Below, in pieces: positions 53,399-62,539 of a stretch of 64,000 bases of DNA. The first letter of the stretch is position 1. The number at the start of each line of letters is the position of its first letter. A program made the position numbers and the translations under genes. The notes beneath the pieces are model-generated. The model did not search any database, was not told the origin of the DNA, and saw only the letters and a program-made list of their open reading frames with translations. The stretch is from positions 33,615 through 97,614 of the forward strand of contig JBBRDT010000002.1 in the NCBI GenBank assembly GCA_038203635.1. The letters run 5' to 3'. This stretch comes from DASRIA01 sp038203635. Lineage in GTDB: Bacteria; Actinomycetota; Thermoleophilia; Solirubrobacterales; JBBDJG01.

Positions 53399-54358
53399 CT
53401 ACTTGCGCCGCGCCAGCTCGGCCTTGGCCTTCTTGCGGTAGCGCATCATCTTGCTGAAGTTCTCGCGGTAGGACTGCAGCTTCGACTTGGGGAGCTCGAA
53501 CCCGCCCACGAACTTGTGCGGCACGAGCGACCAGCCGTCGTCGTCGCGCACGAGGTCACCGCGGACCTGGAAGTTGGCCTGCCATCTGAACGCGGGATCG
53601 TGCTCGTGCGCGGTGAGGCAGATCCGGGTCGGTGCCGCCGGCATCCATTCCGGCAGGTCGCCGAGCCGCACGCGCCCCGCGGCGCGGTCGGGCTCGATCT
53701 GCACACGGCTCGACAGCGGAAACCCATCGGGACCGACGACCGACAGAACGGCTGTGGTGTGCCTGCGGCCCAGCTCGTCCATGCGGTCGTCCCACGCCGG
53801 CGACCCGCCCTCGGGCTGCGGTAGGGGGATCTCCGGCTCCACCGAGTGTTGCGTGCGAACCTCGTCCAGGCGGGCGCCGTACAGCGTCGGATCCTGGGCG
53901 AAGTCGCCCTCCGGCCAGACGAACACCCGCTCCGGCCGCACGTAGATGTAGAGGCGCAGGTAGTACCAGTCGAAGAGGCCGCGCATGAAGCCCGGAGGGT
54001 GCATCGCCTTCGTGGCGGGCAGCTTCTCGACGCTCTCACGCAAGTAGCGGTCGCGGTTGGACTCCAGGTTGGTGTCGTCCACGCGCGCCGTTCCCTGGAC
54101 GAGCACGGCACACGGCGCGTCGATTCCGGAGCCGGTCGGATCGGAGAAAAGGAGCGACACGTGTGGGTTGCGCGCCGCGTCGTCGGCCTTCTTCGGGTAG
54201 CCGACCCCCGTGGTCAGGTCAATCGCGCCGGCGCCCTGCCGGTAGTACGGCGTGACGGGCCAGGTGATCGGCTGTCCGGACGCATCCACGGTCGTCAGCT
54301 CCGTCGTCACGAAGCGCTCGAAGACCTGCTGGACGTCAGCCGGGAGCGTGGCGGTCAT
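53399..54358 (-). CDS. FMN-binding split-barrel (pyridoxamine 5'-phosphate oxidase-like) protein
   Basis: 319 residues with two PNPOx-like halves: N-half AVLVQGTARVDDTNLESNRD and YYRQGAGAIDLTTG, C-half AVLSVVGPDGFPLSSRVQIE. Such proteins bind FMN or F420 and reduce a variety of substrates. The Arg-rich KKAKAELARRK tail is unusual. ATG at 54358. It converges on the ALDH gene with a 10-base gap and diverges from DUF779 with 23 bases between starts. Confidence 0.8.
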   Translation of the reverse strand: MTATLPADVQQVFERFVTTELTTVDASGQPITWPVTPYYRQGAGAIDLTTGVGYPKKADDAARNPHVSLLFSDPTGSGIDAPCAVLVQGTARVDDTNLESNRDRYLRESVEKLPATKAMHPPGFMRGLFDWYYLRLYIYVRPERVFVWPEGDFAQDPTLYGARLDEVRTQHSVEPEIPLPQPEGGSPAWDDRMDELGRRHTTAVLSVVGPDGFPLSSRVQIEPDRAAGRVRLGDLPEWMPAAPTRICLTAHEHDPAFRWQANFQVRGDLVRDDDGWSLVPHKFVGGFELPKSKLQSYRENFSKMMRYRKKAKAELARRK

Positions 54359-54367
54359 CGAGGCGAG

Positions 54368-54373
54368 TATAAG
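54368..54373 (+). promoter_or_regulatory. Candidate -10 box (TATAAG) before the DUF779 gene
   Basis: TATAAG lies 8 bases before the ATG at 54382, suggesting a leaderless transcript. It overlaps the divergent promoter region of the split-barrel gene. Confidence 0.35.
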
Positions 54374-54381
54374 TTCCTGGA

Positions 54382-54729
54382 ATGGAAGAAACCGCGGACA
54401 TCACGGTTGTGCTGACGGACGCGGCGACCGAGGTGATCGGGCGGGTGCGCCTGGAGCGGGGCGACGACCTGTCGCTGGTGATCGGCAACGGCTGCTGCGA
54501 CTCGACCGCGCCCTTCCTGTTCGCCGGCTACATGGCGGGGCCGAACGAGCGCGAGGTCGCGACGCTCGCCGGCGTGCGCGTGTTCGTCGAGGACGGGATC
54601 GCGAAGTCGTTCGAGGGGCGCGAGGTCGTGATCGACTCCAGCGAGGGCGACCCGCAGCCCGACAGCTTCTCCTGCGAGGCGGAACTGGGGTTCCGCTTCA
54701 CGCTCGACCGCCTGCCCGCTATCGGGTAG
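54382..54729 (+). CDS. DUF779-family protein
   Basis: 115 residues. LVIGNGCCDSTAPFLFAG and the terminal FSCEAELGFRFTLDRLP identify DUF779, a small protein linked by gene order to acetaldehyde dehydrogenases; mechanism unknown. The conserved Cys-Cys and later SCE Cys could bind metal. The 3' end meets the NUDIX gene with a 3-base gap. Confidence 0.9.
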   Translation: MEETADITVVLTDAATEVIGRVRLERGDDLSLVIGNGCCDSTAPFLFAGYMAGPNEREVATLAGVRVFVEDGIAKSFEGREVVIDSSEGDPQPDSFSCEAELGFRFTLDRLPAIG

Positions 54730-54732
54730 CGG

Positions 54733-55356
54733 CTAGTAGCCCCAGTCGCCCGGCAGCAGGATCCGGGGCTCGTCGCCGCTTGCATCCACCCGCGGAAGGA
54801 TCGGCTCGACCTGCGCCTCGCGGGCGGCCGTCAGCGCCTCCTCTGCGGTCTCGTACTGCGCCAGGACCTGGAGCTTGTGGATCGTCGGGAAGACCAGCAG
54901 CATCTCGCTGCGGTGATGCCGCGCGAGCGCCTCGGCGGGCGTGAGCCAGGCCGTCTCCACGATCTCCTCGCCATCGGGCTCGGGCGACGAGTGGGCCGGG
55001 GCGAGCGCGAGATAGAACCAGGTGTCGTAGCGGACCTTCACCTGCTCCGGAGTGATCCAGCGCGCGAACGGGACGAGCTCGGCTGGATCGGGTAGCGCCA
55101 CGCCGGCCTCCTCCTGCAGCTCCCGTACGGCCGTCCGGCGGTGCGCCTCGTCGTCGGTGCCCTCGCCGTCGACGGCGCCGCCGGGGAAGACCCACACGTC
55201 CGCCATGAACCGCGCCGCGGACGTGCGCTTGCCCATCAGCACCTGCAGCCCGGCGGCGGTGTGGCGGCCGCCGCGCCGCAGCAGGATCACCGCTGCCGCC
55301 GGCCGCGGCTTGGTGGGGGCGCCCGGGTTCAACTCCTCGATCGGATGGTCGGCCAC
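54733..55356 (-). CDS. NUDIX hydrolase
   Basis: Nucleoside-diphosphate-linked-moiety hydrolase of about 207 residues. The Nudix box GGAVDGEGTDDEAHRRTAV with RELQEEAG is present, with extra residues between the first Gly and the Arg-Glu, as in CoA/ADP-ribose-type members. Start uncertain: GTG at 55356 (used here) or a TTG at 55395, which would overlap the divergent rubredoxin gene. Confidence 0.85.
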   Translation of the reverse strand: MADHPIEELNPGAPTKPRPAAAVILLRRGGRHTAAGLQVLMGKRTSAARFMADVWVFPGGAVDGEGTDDEAHRRTAVRELQEEAGVALPDPAELVPFARWITPEQVKVRYDTWFYLALAPAHSSPEPDGEEIVETAWLTPAEALARHHRSEMLLVFPTIHKLQVLAQYETAEEALTAAREAQVEPILPRVDASGDEPRILLPGDWGY

Positions 55357-55388
55357 GTCCTCCGCTGTGTACAGCAGCGAGGCCGCGT

Positions 55389-55592
55389 GTGTCAAACTAC
55401 GCCGCTCCGTTGGCTGACACAGCCACAAGCCAAAAGTGGATCTGCGAGTCGTGCGGATTCATCTACGACCCGGCGGAGGGCGACCTCGACGGTGGCATCG
55501 AGCCGGGCACGCCGTTCGAAACGATCCCGGACGACTGGTTCTGCCCGGTGTGCGGGGCGCGCAAGAAGGACTTCGTGCCGTACGAAGAGTAG
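55389..55592 (+). CDS. Rubredoxin
   Basis: Small iron-sulfur-free [Fe(Cys)4] electron carrier, 67 residues from GTG 55389, or 60 from TTG 55410, which gives ADTATSQKWICESCGFIYDP. CESCG and CPVCG with YDPAEGD and DDWFCP are the signature. Partner could be an alkane hydroxylase or an oxygen/superoxide-related reductase; none is adjacent. Its stop is next to the bioA stop, converging. Confidence 0.93.
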   Translation: MSNYAAPLADTATSQKWICESCGFIYDPAEGDLDGGIEPGTPFETIPDDWFCPVCGARKKDFVPYEE

Positions 55593-56906
55593 CTAAGCGG
55601 CTCGCAGTTGCGGCACGCTCTCGGTAGCCGCAACGATTGCGTCGGCGACCACCTCCACCAGCTCCTCCAGCACGTCGGCTTCCATCGACAGCGGTGGCAT
55701 CAGCACCAGCACGTCGCCCAGGGGACGCACGATCGCGCCGCGCGCGCGGGCTTCGAGCGTCACGCGGTGCCCCATGCGCTCAGCAGGCTCGTGCGGCGCG
55801 AGCTCGATGCCGCACATGAAGCCCATGCGGCGGATCTCGCGCACGTACGGCAGCGGCGCGACCAGCTCGGTCAGCAGCTGGTCGAGCAGCGCGATGCGGT
55901 CCTGCAGGCGCTCGAGCGTGCGCTCCTGCTCGAACACCTCGAGCGTGGCGATCGCCGCAGCACAGGCCAGCGGGTTACCCGTGTACGTGTGGCCGTGGAA
56001 GAAGGTCTTGAACTCCTCGTAGCCGCCAAGAAAGCCCTGGTACACCTTTTCGGTCGCGAGGGTCGCGGCGAGCGGCATGTACCCGCCGGTGAGCCCCTTC
56101 GCGAGGCACAGGAAGTCCGGCACGACGCCTTCGTGGTCGCAGGCGAACATGCGGCCGGTACGGCCGAACCCGGTCGCCACCTCGTCGCACACCAGGAACA
56201 CGCCGTGCGCGTCGCACAGGCCGCGCACGGCCCGCAGGTAGCCCGACGGCTGCAGCAGCATCCCGGCAGCGCCCTGCACGAGCGGCTCGACCACGACCGC
56301 GGCGATCTCGTGCTTGTGCTTGCGGAGCACCTCGTCGAGGGCTGCCGGGTCACCCGCGGGCACCTTGTGAGCGTCGAACAGGAGCGGCCGGTACATGGAG
56401 TGAAAGAGATCGATCCCACCCAGCGAGACCGAGCCCACCGTGTCGCCGTGGTAGGAGTTCTCCAGGTACACGAACTTCGTGCGAGACGGTTGCGGCTCGG
56501 CCGCCTGCTGCCAGTACTGGAAGGCCATCTTGAGCGCGACCTCGACCGCTGTGGACCCGCTGTCGGAGTAGAACACCCGGCTGAGCGGGCCGGCGCGCCC
56601 GCTACGCGCGCCCGGCGCGATCGCGACGAGCCGCTGCGCAAGCTCCTCCGCCCCCGGATGCGAGAGCCCGAGCATCGTCGAGTGAGCGACGCGGTCGAGT
56701 TGCGCGCGGACAGCCGCGTCGATGTGCGGGTGCCTGTGGCCGTGGACGTTGCACCACAGCGAGGACACGCCGTCGATGTAGCGGCGGCCGTCGCTGTCCA
56801 CCAGCCACACCCCCTCGGCCGCCCCGATCACAGGCGCTGCCTCGCCCTCGAAGCCGCGCATCTGCGTGAATGGGTGCCAGACGTGGGAAGCGGGGCGGCC
56901 GAGCAT
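55593..56906 (-). CDS. bioA: Adenosylmethionine-8-amino-7-oxononanoate aminotransferase BioA
   Basis: PLP enzyme that converts KAPA to DAPA in biotin synthesis, using S-adenosylmethionine as amino donor. 437 residues. SSLWCNVHGHRHPHIDAAVR, SDSGSTAVEVALKMAFQYW and the PLP lysine in CLAKGLTGGYMPLAATLAT are diagnostic; VWHPFTQM near the N-terminus is a BioA hallmark. Located about 2.4 kb from the bioD-F-B cluster and on the same strand, separated by two plus-strand genes. Confidence 0.96.
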   Translation of the reverse strand: MLGRPASHVWHPFTQMRGFEGEAAPVIGAAEGVWLVDSDGRRYIDGVSSLWCNVHGHRHPHIDAAVRAQLDRVAHSTMLGLSHPGAEELAQRLVAIAPGARSGRAGPLSRVFYSDSGSTAVEVALKMAFQYWQQAAEPQPSRTKFVYLENSYHGDTVGSVSLGGIDLFHSMYRPLLFDAHKVPAGDPAALDEVLRKHKHEIAAVVVEPLVQGAAGMLLQPSGYLRAVRGLCDAHGVFLVCDEVATGFGRTGRMFACDHEGVVPDFLCLAKGLTGGYMPLAATLATEKVYQGFLGGYEEFKTFFHGHTYTGNPLACAAAIATLEVFEQERTLERLQDRIALLDQLLTELVAPLPYVREIRRMGFMCGIELAPHEPAERMGHRVTLEARARGAIVRPLGDVLVLMPPLSMEADVLEELVEVVADAIVAATESVPQLRAA

Positions 56907-56947
56907 CGCGCGATGGTAGCCTCGGCCCCGGTCGTCAGCGACCCCCT

Positions 56948-58453
56948 ATGAAGCGAGCGTCCACGCGCGATCTACCCCCGCTCGGCCTGCTCGTGTTCGT
57001 GGTGGGAACGGCCTCGCTGGGCGCCGAGATCGCCGCCGCGAGGCTGATGGCGCCGTTCTTCGGAGCCTCCACGATCGTGTGGGCGAACACGATCGGGGTC
57101 GTGCTCGTGTCGCTCGCGACCGGGTACTGGTTCGGGGGACGGTTCGCCGACCGCCACCCGCACAAGCAGGGGCTGTGCACTCTGGTCCTGGCAGCCGGGC
57201 TCGGGCTGGCCCTGATCCCGTTCGTCGCCGATCCGTTCCTCGACGTCTCCGTGGACGCCCTGGAGGAGGTCTCGGCCGGCGCGTTCATCGGGTCGCTCAT
57301 AGCGGTCTCGGTCCTCGTCGCACCGCCCGTGATGTTGCTCGGTGCCGCCTCGCCCTGGGCATTCCGCCTCGCGGTGGAGCGAGTGGAGGAGAGCGGGACC
57401 GTGGCGGGCAGGATGTATGCGATCTCGACGATCGGGAGCCTCGTCGGCACCTGGTCCTCCGCGCTCGTGCTGGTGCCCCTGCTCGGCACGCGGCGCACGT
57501 TCGTCGTCTTCGGCCTGGCATGTGCGGTGGTGGCGCTCGCCGGCGTGCGGCGCCGGGTTGCCATCGCCGTCCCCGCAACGATCCTGGCGCTGCTCGCGCT
57601 GCCGCTGGGCACGATCAAGGCCGCCGGCGACGGCGTCGTGCTGGAGGAGGTCGACAGCACCTACCAGTACGCACGCGTCGTCGAAGACCCCGACGGCGAG
57701 CGCAGGCTGGAGCTCAACGAGGGGCAGGCGGTCCACTCCCTCTACCGGCCTGGGTCCTATCTGACCGGCGACTACTGGGACGAGTTTCTCGTGCTCCCTT
57801 TCGCCGTACGCCGCGATCCGCCGCGGTCGGTGGCGATCCTCGGGAATGCCGCGGGCACGACGGCACGCGCGCTCGGCCGCTTCTTCCCGGACACGACGGT
57901 GGATGCCGTCGAGATCGACTCGGAGCTGACGCGGCTCGGGCGGCGGTGGTTCGACCTGCGCAATCCGCGTATGCGGGTGCATCACGAGGACGCGCGACCG
58001 TACCTGCGGCGGACGGACGCCAGGTACGACGCGATCATGGTCGACGTCTACCGCCAGCCGTACATCCCCTTCTACCTGGTCACGCGCGAGTTCTTCGAGC
58101 TTGCCCGCGACCGCCTGCGACCCGGCGGCGTGGTGATCGTGAACGTGGGCCACCCGGAGGGCCAGCAGGAGCTCGACCGGGTGCTCGGCGCCACGATCGC
58201 GGACGTGTTCGGCACCGTGATGCGCGACCCGGTGGAGGACACCAACACGATGATCGCCGCCACGGACTCGGCTGGGTCGGCGGTGCGCCTGCGCGAGGCC
58301 AGGCTGCCCCCGGCGCTCCGCGCGACAGCGTACGCGGCCGCGGGCCGCCTCACGCCGAGGCTGGAAGGGGGAACCGTCTACACGGACGACAAGGCGCCGG
58401 TCGAGTGGCTGGTGGACAAGTCCATCGTTGACTACGCTGCCGACGGCGATTGA
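56948..58453 (+). CDS. Membrane spermidine-synthase-like protein (fused MFS-like/methyltransferase fold)
   Basis: 501 residues. The N-half has seven or eight hydrophobic helices (LLVFVVGTASLGAEIAAARL, then GVVLVSLATGYWFGGRFADR). The C-half is a Rossmann spermidine-synthase-like domain: VAILGNAAGTTARALGRFFP, DAVEIDSELTRLGRRWFDL and ARYDAIMVDVYRQPYIPFYL. Such fused proteins are widespread; few have known substrates and polyamine synthesis should not be assumed. ATG at 56948; the frame is open 26 codons upstream. Confidence 0.88.
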   Translation: MKRASTRDLPPLGLLVFVVGTASLGAEIAAARLMAPFFGASTIVWANTIGVVLVSLATGYWFGGRFADRHPHKQGLCTLVLAAGLGLALIPFVADPFLDVSVDALEEVSAGAFIGSLIAVSVLVAPPVMLLGAASPWAFRLAVERVEESGTVAGRMYAISTIGSLVGTWSSALVLVPLLGTRRTFVVFGLACAVVALAGVRRRVAIAVPATILALLALPLGTIKAAGDGVVLEEVDSTYQYARVVEDPDGERRLELNEGQAVHSLYRPGSYLTGDYWDEFLVLPFAVRRDPPRSVAILGNAAGTTARALGRFFPDTTVDAVEIDSELTRLGRRWFDLRNPRMRVHHEDARPYLRRTDARYDAIMVDVYRQPYIPFYLVTREFFELARDRLRPGGVVIVNVGHPEGQQELDRVLGATIADVFGTVMRDPVEDTNTMIAATDSAGSAVRLREARLPPALRATAYAAAGRLTPRLEGGTVYTDDKAPVEWLVDKSIVDYAADGD

Positions 58454-58472
58454 GCGATGAGGGGGTGGAGGG

Positions 58473-59300
58473 ATGAACGGAGACGGTAGGCGGCGCTACG
58501 AAGGCCGTGTCGTGGTCGTGACAGGCGGCGGGTCGGGGCTCGGCGAGGCGATGTCCAAGGCGTTTGCCGCCGAGGGCGGCCGCGTCGCGGTGGCCGACAT
58601 CCGCGAGGAGGGCGCCACGAAGGTGGCGGATGCCGCCGCGGGGGAGGCGCGCGGTTACGCATGCGACGTCTCGGACTCGGCGGCGGTGCGCGGGCTGTTC
58701 GACGCAGTGGCGTCGGACTTCGGCGACGTCGACGTGCTGGTCAACAACGCAGGGATCGCACGCCGCAACCAGGAGGCGCAGGACCGCATGCTCGAGCAGT
58801 TGCAGGCGGCGATCATGGGCGGCGAGCGCGAGTCGCTCGGCGCCACGAAGGAGCTGAGCGACGAGGATTGGGACCGCATGATCCGCGTCCACCTCTACGG
58901 GACCTTCTACTGCACGCGGGAGGCGCTCAAGGTGATGGAGCCGAATCGCCGCGGGGCGATCCTCAACATCTCTTCCGTCGCCGCGCTCCAGGGACTGCCC
59001 GGGGCGCCGGATTACTCGGCCGCGAAGGGCGGGATCATCGGCATCACCCGCAGCGTGGCGCAGGAGGTCAGCGGGTCCGGGATCCGCGTGAACGCGATCG
59101 CGCCCGGCTGGATCCGCACGCCGATGGTGCAGGAGGAGATCGACCCGCGGCTGCTGCCGATCCTGCTGGCCCAGGTGCCGCTCGGCGGAATGGGCGAACC
59201 GGAGCACATCGCCGCGCTCGCGCTGCACCTGTGCTCGGACGAGGCCGCCTACACGACCGGCCAGGTCGTCAGCCCGAACGGCGGGCTGCACACGTACTAG
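58473..59300 (+). CDS. Short-chain dehydrogenase/reductase
   Basis: 275 residues, classical SDR. TGGGSGLGEAMSKAFAAEGG binds the cofactor, NNAGIARRNQEAQ, catalytic Ser in ISSVAALQG and Tyr-Lys in YSAAKGGIIGITR. Asp after beta-2 (VADIREEG) suggests NAD(H). Substrate unknown; starts 20 bases after the previous gene with GGAGGG upstream. Confidence 0.93.
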   Translation: MNGDGRRRYEGRVVVVTGGGSGLGEAMSKAFAAEGGRVAVADIREEGATKVADAAAGEARGYACDVSDSAAVRGLFDAVASDFGDVDVLVNNAGIARRNQEAQDRMLEQLQAAIMGGERESLGATKELSDEDWDRMIRVHLYGTFYCTREALKVMEPNRRGAILNISSVAALQGLPGAPDYSAAKGGIIGITRSVAQEVSGSGIRVNAIAPGWIRTPMVQEEIDPRLLPILLAQVPLGGMGEPEHIAALALHLCSDEAAYTTGQVVSPNGGLHTY

Positions 59301-59306
59301 TCGCGA

Positions 59307-60063
59307 TCAGGCCGCGCGACGGGCGCGTGGCAGCATTTCCTGTTGCTGTACAACGGGAATGTCTGCCACGCCGAGATGGCCCTTGGGTGGTAGCCACCGC
59401 TCGAGCGGAAGGTGGCGCTGCGGGCCGATCGCACGTACCGCAAGCGCCGGGAGAGTCTCCACGCTGACATGCCCGCAGGCCGCGATCGTCTCCCGGTTCG
59501 AGTGCTCCATCTCCCCGGCCTGCGCAGGCCACGGGGTGAGCACCACGCCCGCGACCTCGAGGCCCGCCAGGCGCGCGCACTCGATCGTCATCAGGGTATG
59601 GCTGATCGTCCCGAGCCCCGGCCGCGCCGCGATCACGACCGGCATGTCCAGGTCGGCCGCGAGGTCGCGCACCAGGTAGCCCTCCGACAGCGGGACCAGC
59701 AGGCCGCCGACGCCCTCCGCGACGAGCACGTCGCCCGCTCCGGCGGCGCTGCGCGCCGCCGCCAGCAGCCGGTGGGGGTCGATGCGGTCCCCGGCAGCAG
59801 CAGCGGCCAGGTGCGGGGACACGGCGGGGCCGAAGCGGTAGGGAGCGATCTCCTCCGGCGACTGCGCAGATCGCGCGGATGCACGCAGGCGCAGGTGGTC
59901 CGCCTCCAGATCATTCAAGTCGTCGAGCCCGGTGACCGCCGGTTTGAACACCGAGACACGCTCGCCGAGCGCGGCGAGCGTTGCCGCGATCGCCGACGCC
60001 ACGACCGTCTTGCCGACCTCGGTGTCCGTACCCGTCACGAACAGGCCGCGTGGCGCGAGGCGC

Positions 60064-60074
<11 letters not shown>
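59307..60074 (-). CDS. bioD: Dethiobiotin synthetase BioD
   Basis: ATP-dependent ring closure of DAPA to dethiobiotin. 255 residues. P-loop GTDTEVGKTVVASAIA and LVAEGVGGLLVPLSEGYLV are typical. ATG at 60074 overlaps the end of bioF by 11 bases, so it is translated from the bioB-bioF-bioD transcript. A short Gln/Arg-rich tail ends it. Confidence 0.96.
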
Positions 60075-61308
<1,234 letters not shown>

Positions 61309-61330
61309 GCCTCGCCCTCGGGGTGCTCGC

Positions 61331-62470
61331 TCAGGCGGCCTCGCGCTCGGCCGGGGCCTCGGGGTAGGCCGGAGGCTTGCCCTTCTTGCGCATCCGCAGC
61401 TGCGTCGACGGATCCCAGAAATTGGCGTCGGCCTGGCTTGCCACCAGCTCATCCATCGGCGTCGCCGGTGTCTCGCCGTCCAGCCAACCCGACCGGTTGT
61501 CGGGCCGCGGGTTCGCGCCGTTGTCCTCCTGGCGCGCGACGTTCAGGCCGAGGTCCTCGAACATGGCACGGTCGTCCTCGGGCTCCGATCCCAGAGTCGT
61601 GAGGAAGTTGCCCATCATCACCCCGTTGAGGCCCGCCTTCACGGCGAGCGGCTGTAGCTCGCCGAGGTTTTCGACACGGCCTCCGCACAGGCGGAACAGG
61701 GCTTCGGGCAGGATCATGCGGAAGATCGCGATGAACTTGACCGCGTCCCACGGGTCGATCAGGTCGCGCTCGCCGAACTTGGTGCCCGCGCGCGGGTTGA
61801 GCAGGTTGATCGGGACGCTGGTGGGGTCGAGCTCCGCGAGCTCGAAGGCCATCTCGACACGCTGACGGCGTGTCTCACCCAAATTGAGGATGCCCCCGAC
61901 GCATGTCTCGAGCCCCGCGTCGCGCACGGCCTGGATCGTGCGCACCCGGCCCTCGTAGCGCACCGTGGTGGCGACCTCGTCGTAGTAGCTGCGCGCCGTC
62001 TCGACGTTGTGGTGCACCCGCTGGATGCCGGCCTCCTTGAGCTGCTTCGCACGCTCGGCCGACATGTGGCCGATCGAGGCGCAGCGCTTGAGGTTGGTGT
62101 GCTGCGCGACCAGCTTTGCACCCTCGACGACCTTCGCGAAGTCCCGCTTGGAGAGTCCCTGGCCCTGCGTCACCATGCAGAAGCGGTGGGCGCCCGCGGC
62201 CTCGGCCGCGCGCGCGTGCTCGAGCATCTGGTCGGGCTCCATCATCGCGTGCATCGGGGTCTCCGCGTCCGCGTACTTCGACTGCGCGCAGAATCCGCAG
62301 TCCTCAGCACAGCCGCCGCTCTTCGCGTTGACCAGCGAGCACATGTCCGTGGACTCGCCGAAGTTGTCCTGGCGCACCATCCACGCCACATCGACAAGCC
62401 GCTCGATGTCGGCGTGCTCGGTCAGCTCCCCGAGCTCGAGCGCTTCGTCGAAGGTGACCAGCGGAGCCAT
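61331..62470 (-). CDS. bioB: Biotin synthase BioB
   Basis: Radical SAM enzyme that inserts sulfur into dethiobiotin. 379 residues, longer than the common 320-350. Radical-SAM cysteines C54, C58, C61 in SGGCAEDCGFCAQSK. HHNVETARSYYDEV, GGILNLGETRRQRVEMAFEL and NFLTTLG-type C-terminal block are conserved. A C-terminal 35-residue extension (DPSTQLRMRKKGKPPAYPEA) lies after the barrel. First gene of bioB-bioF-bioD. The 69-base gap upstream contains the FG-GAP gene's terminator-like hairpin; no bioC or bioH is seen. Confidence 0.96.
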   Translation of the reverse strand: MAPLVTFDEALELGELTEHADIERLVDVAWMVRQDNFGESTDMCSLVNAKSGGCAEDCGFCAQSKYADAETPMHAMMEPDQMLEHARAAEAAGAHRFCMVTQGQGLSKRDFAKVVEGAKLVAQHTNLKRCASIGHMSAERAKQLKEAGIQRVHHNVETARSYYDEVATTVRYEGRVRTIQAVRDAGLETCVGGILNLGETRRQRVEMAFELAELDPTSVPINLLNPRAGTKFGERDLIDPWDAVKFIAIFRMILPEALFRLCGGRVENLGELQPLAVKAGLNGVMMGNFLTTLGSEPEDDRAMFEDLGLNVARQEDNGANPRPDNRSGWLDGETPATPMDELVASQADANFWDPSTQLRMRKKGKPPAYPEAPAEREAA

Positions 62471-62521
62471 CGGGGCGGAATGTAGGTCGCCGTCCGGACG
62501 AGTCGGACAGTCTGGAGCCGG

Positions 62522-62537
62522 GCGGTCTTTCGACCGC
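62522..62537 (-). terminator. Hairpin after the FG-GAP protein gene
   Basis: On the minus strand GCGGTC-GAAA-GACCGC (6 bp, GNRA tetraloop) lies directly after the stop codon at 62540. It may end that transcript before bioB. No T-run follows. Confidence 0.5.
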
Positions 62538-62539
62538 GG

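Noticed and set aside
56948..58453. Annotation as polyamine biosynthetic spermidine synthase
   Set aside because: The membrane-fused subgroup is usually of unknown substrate and no speD or related gene is nearby.
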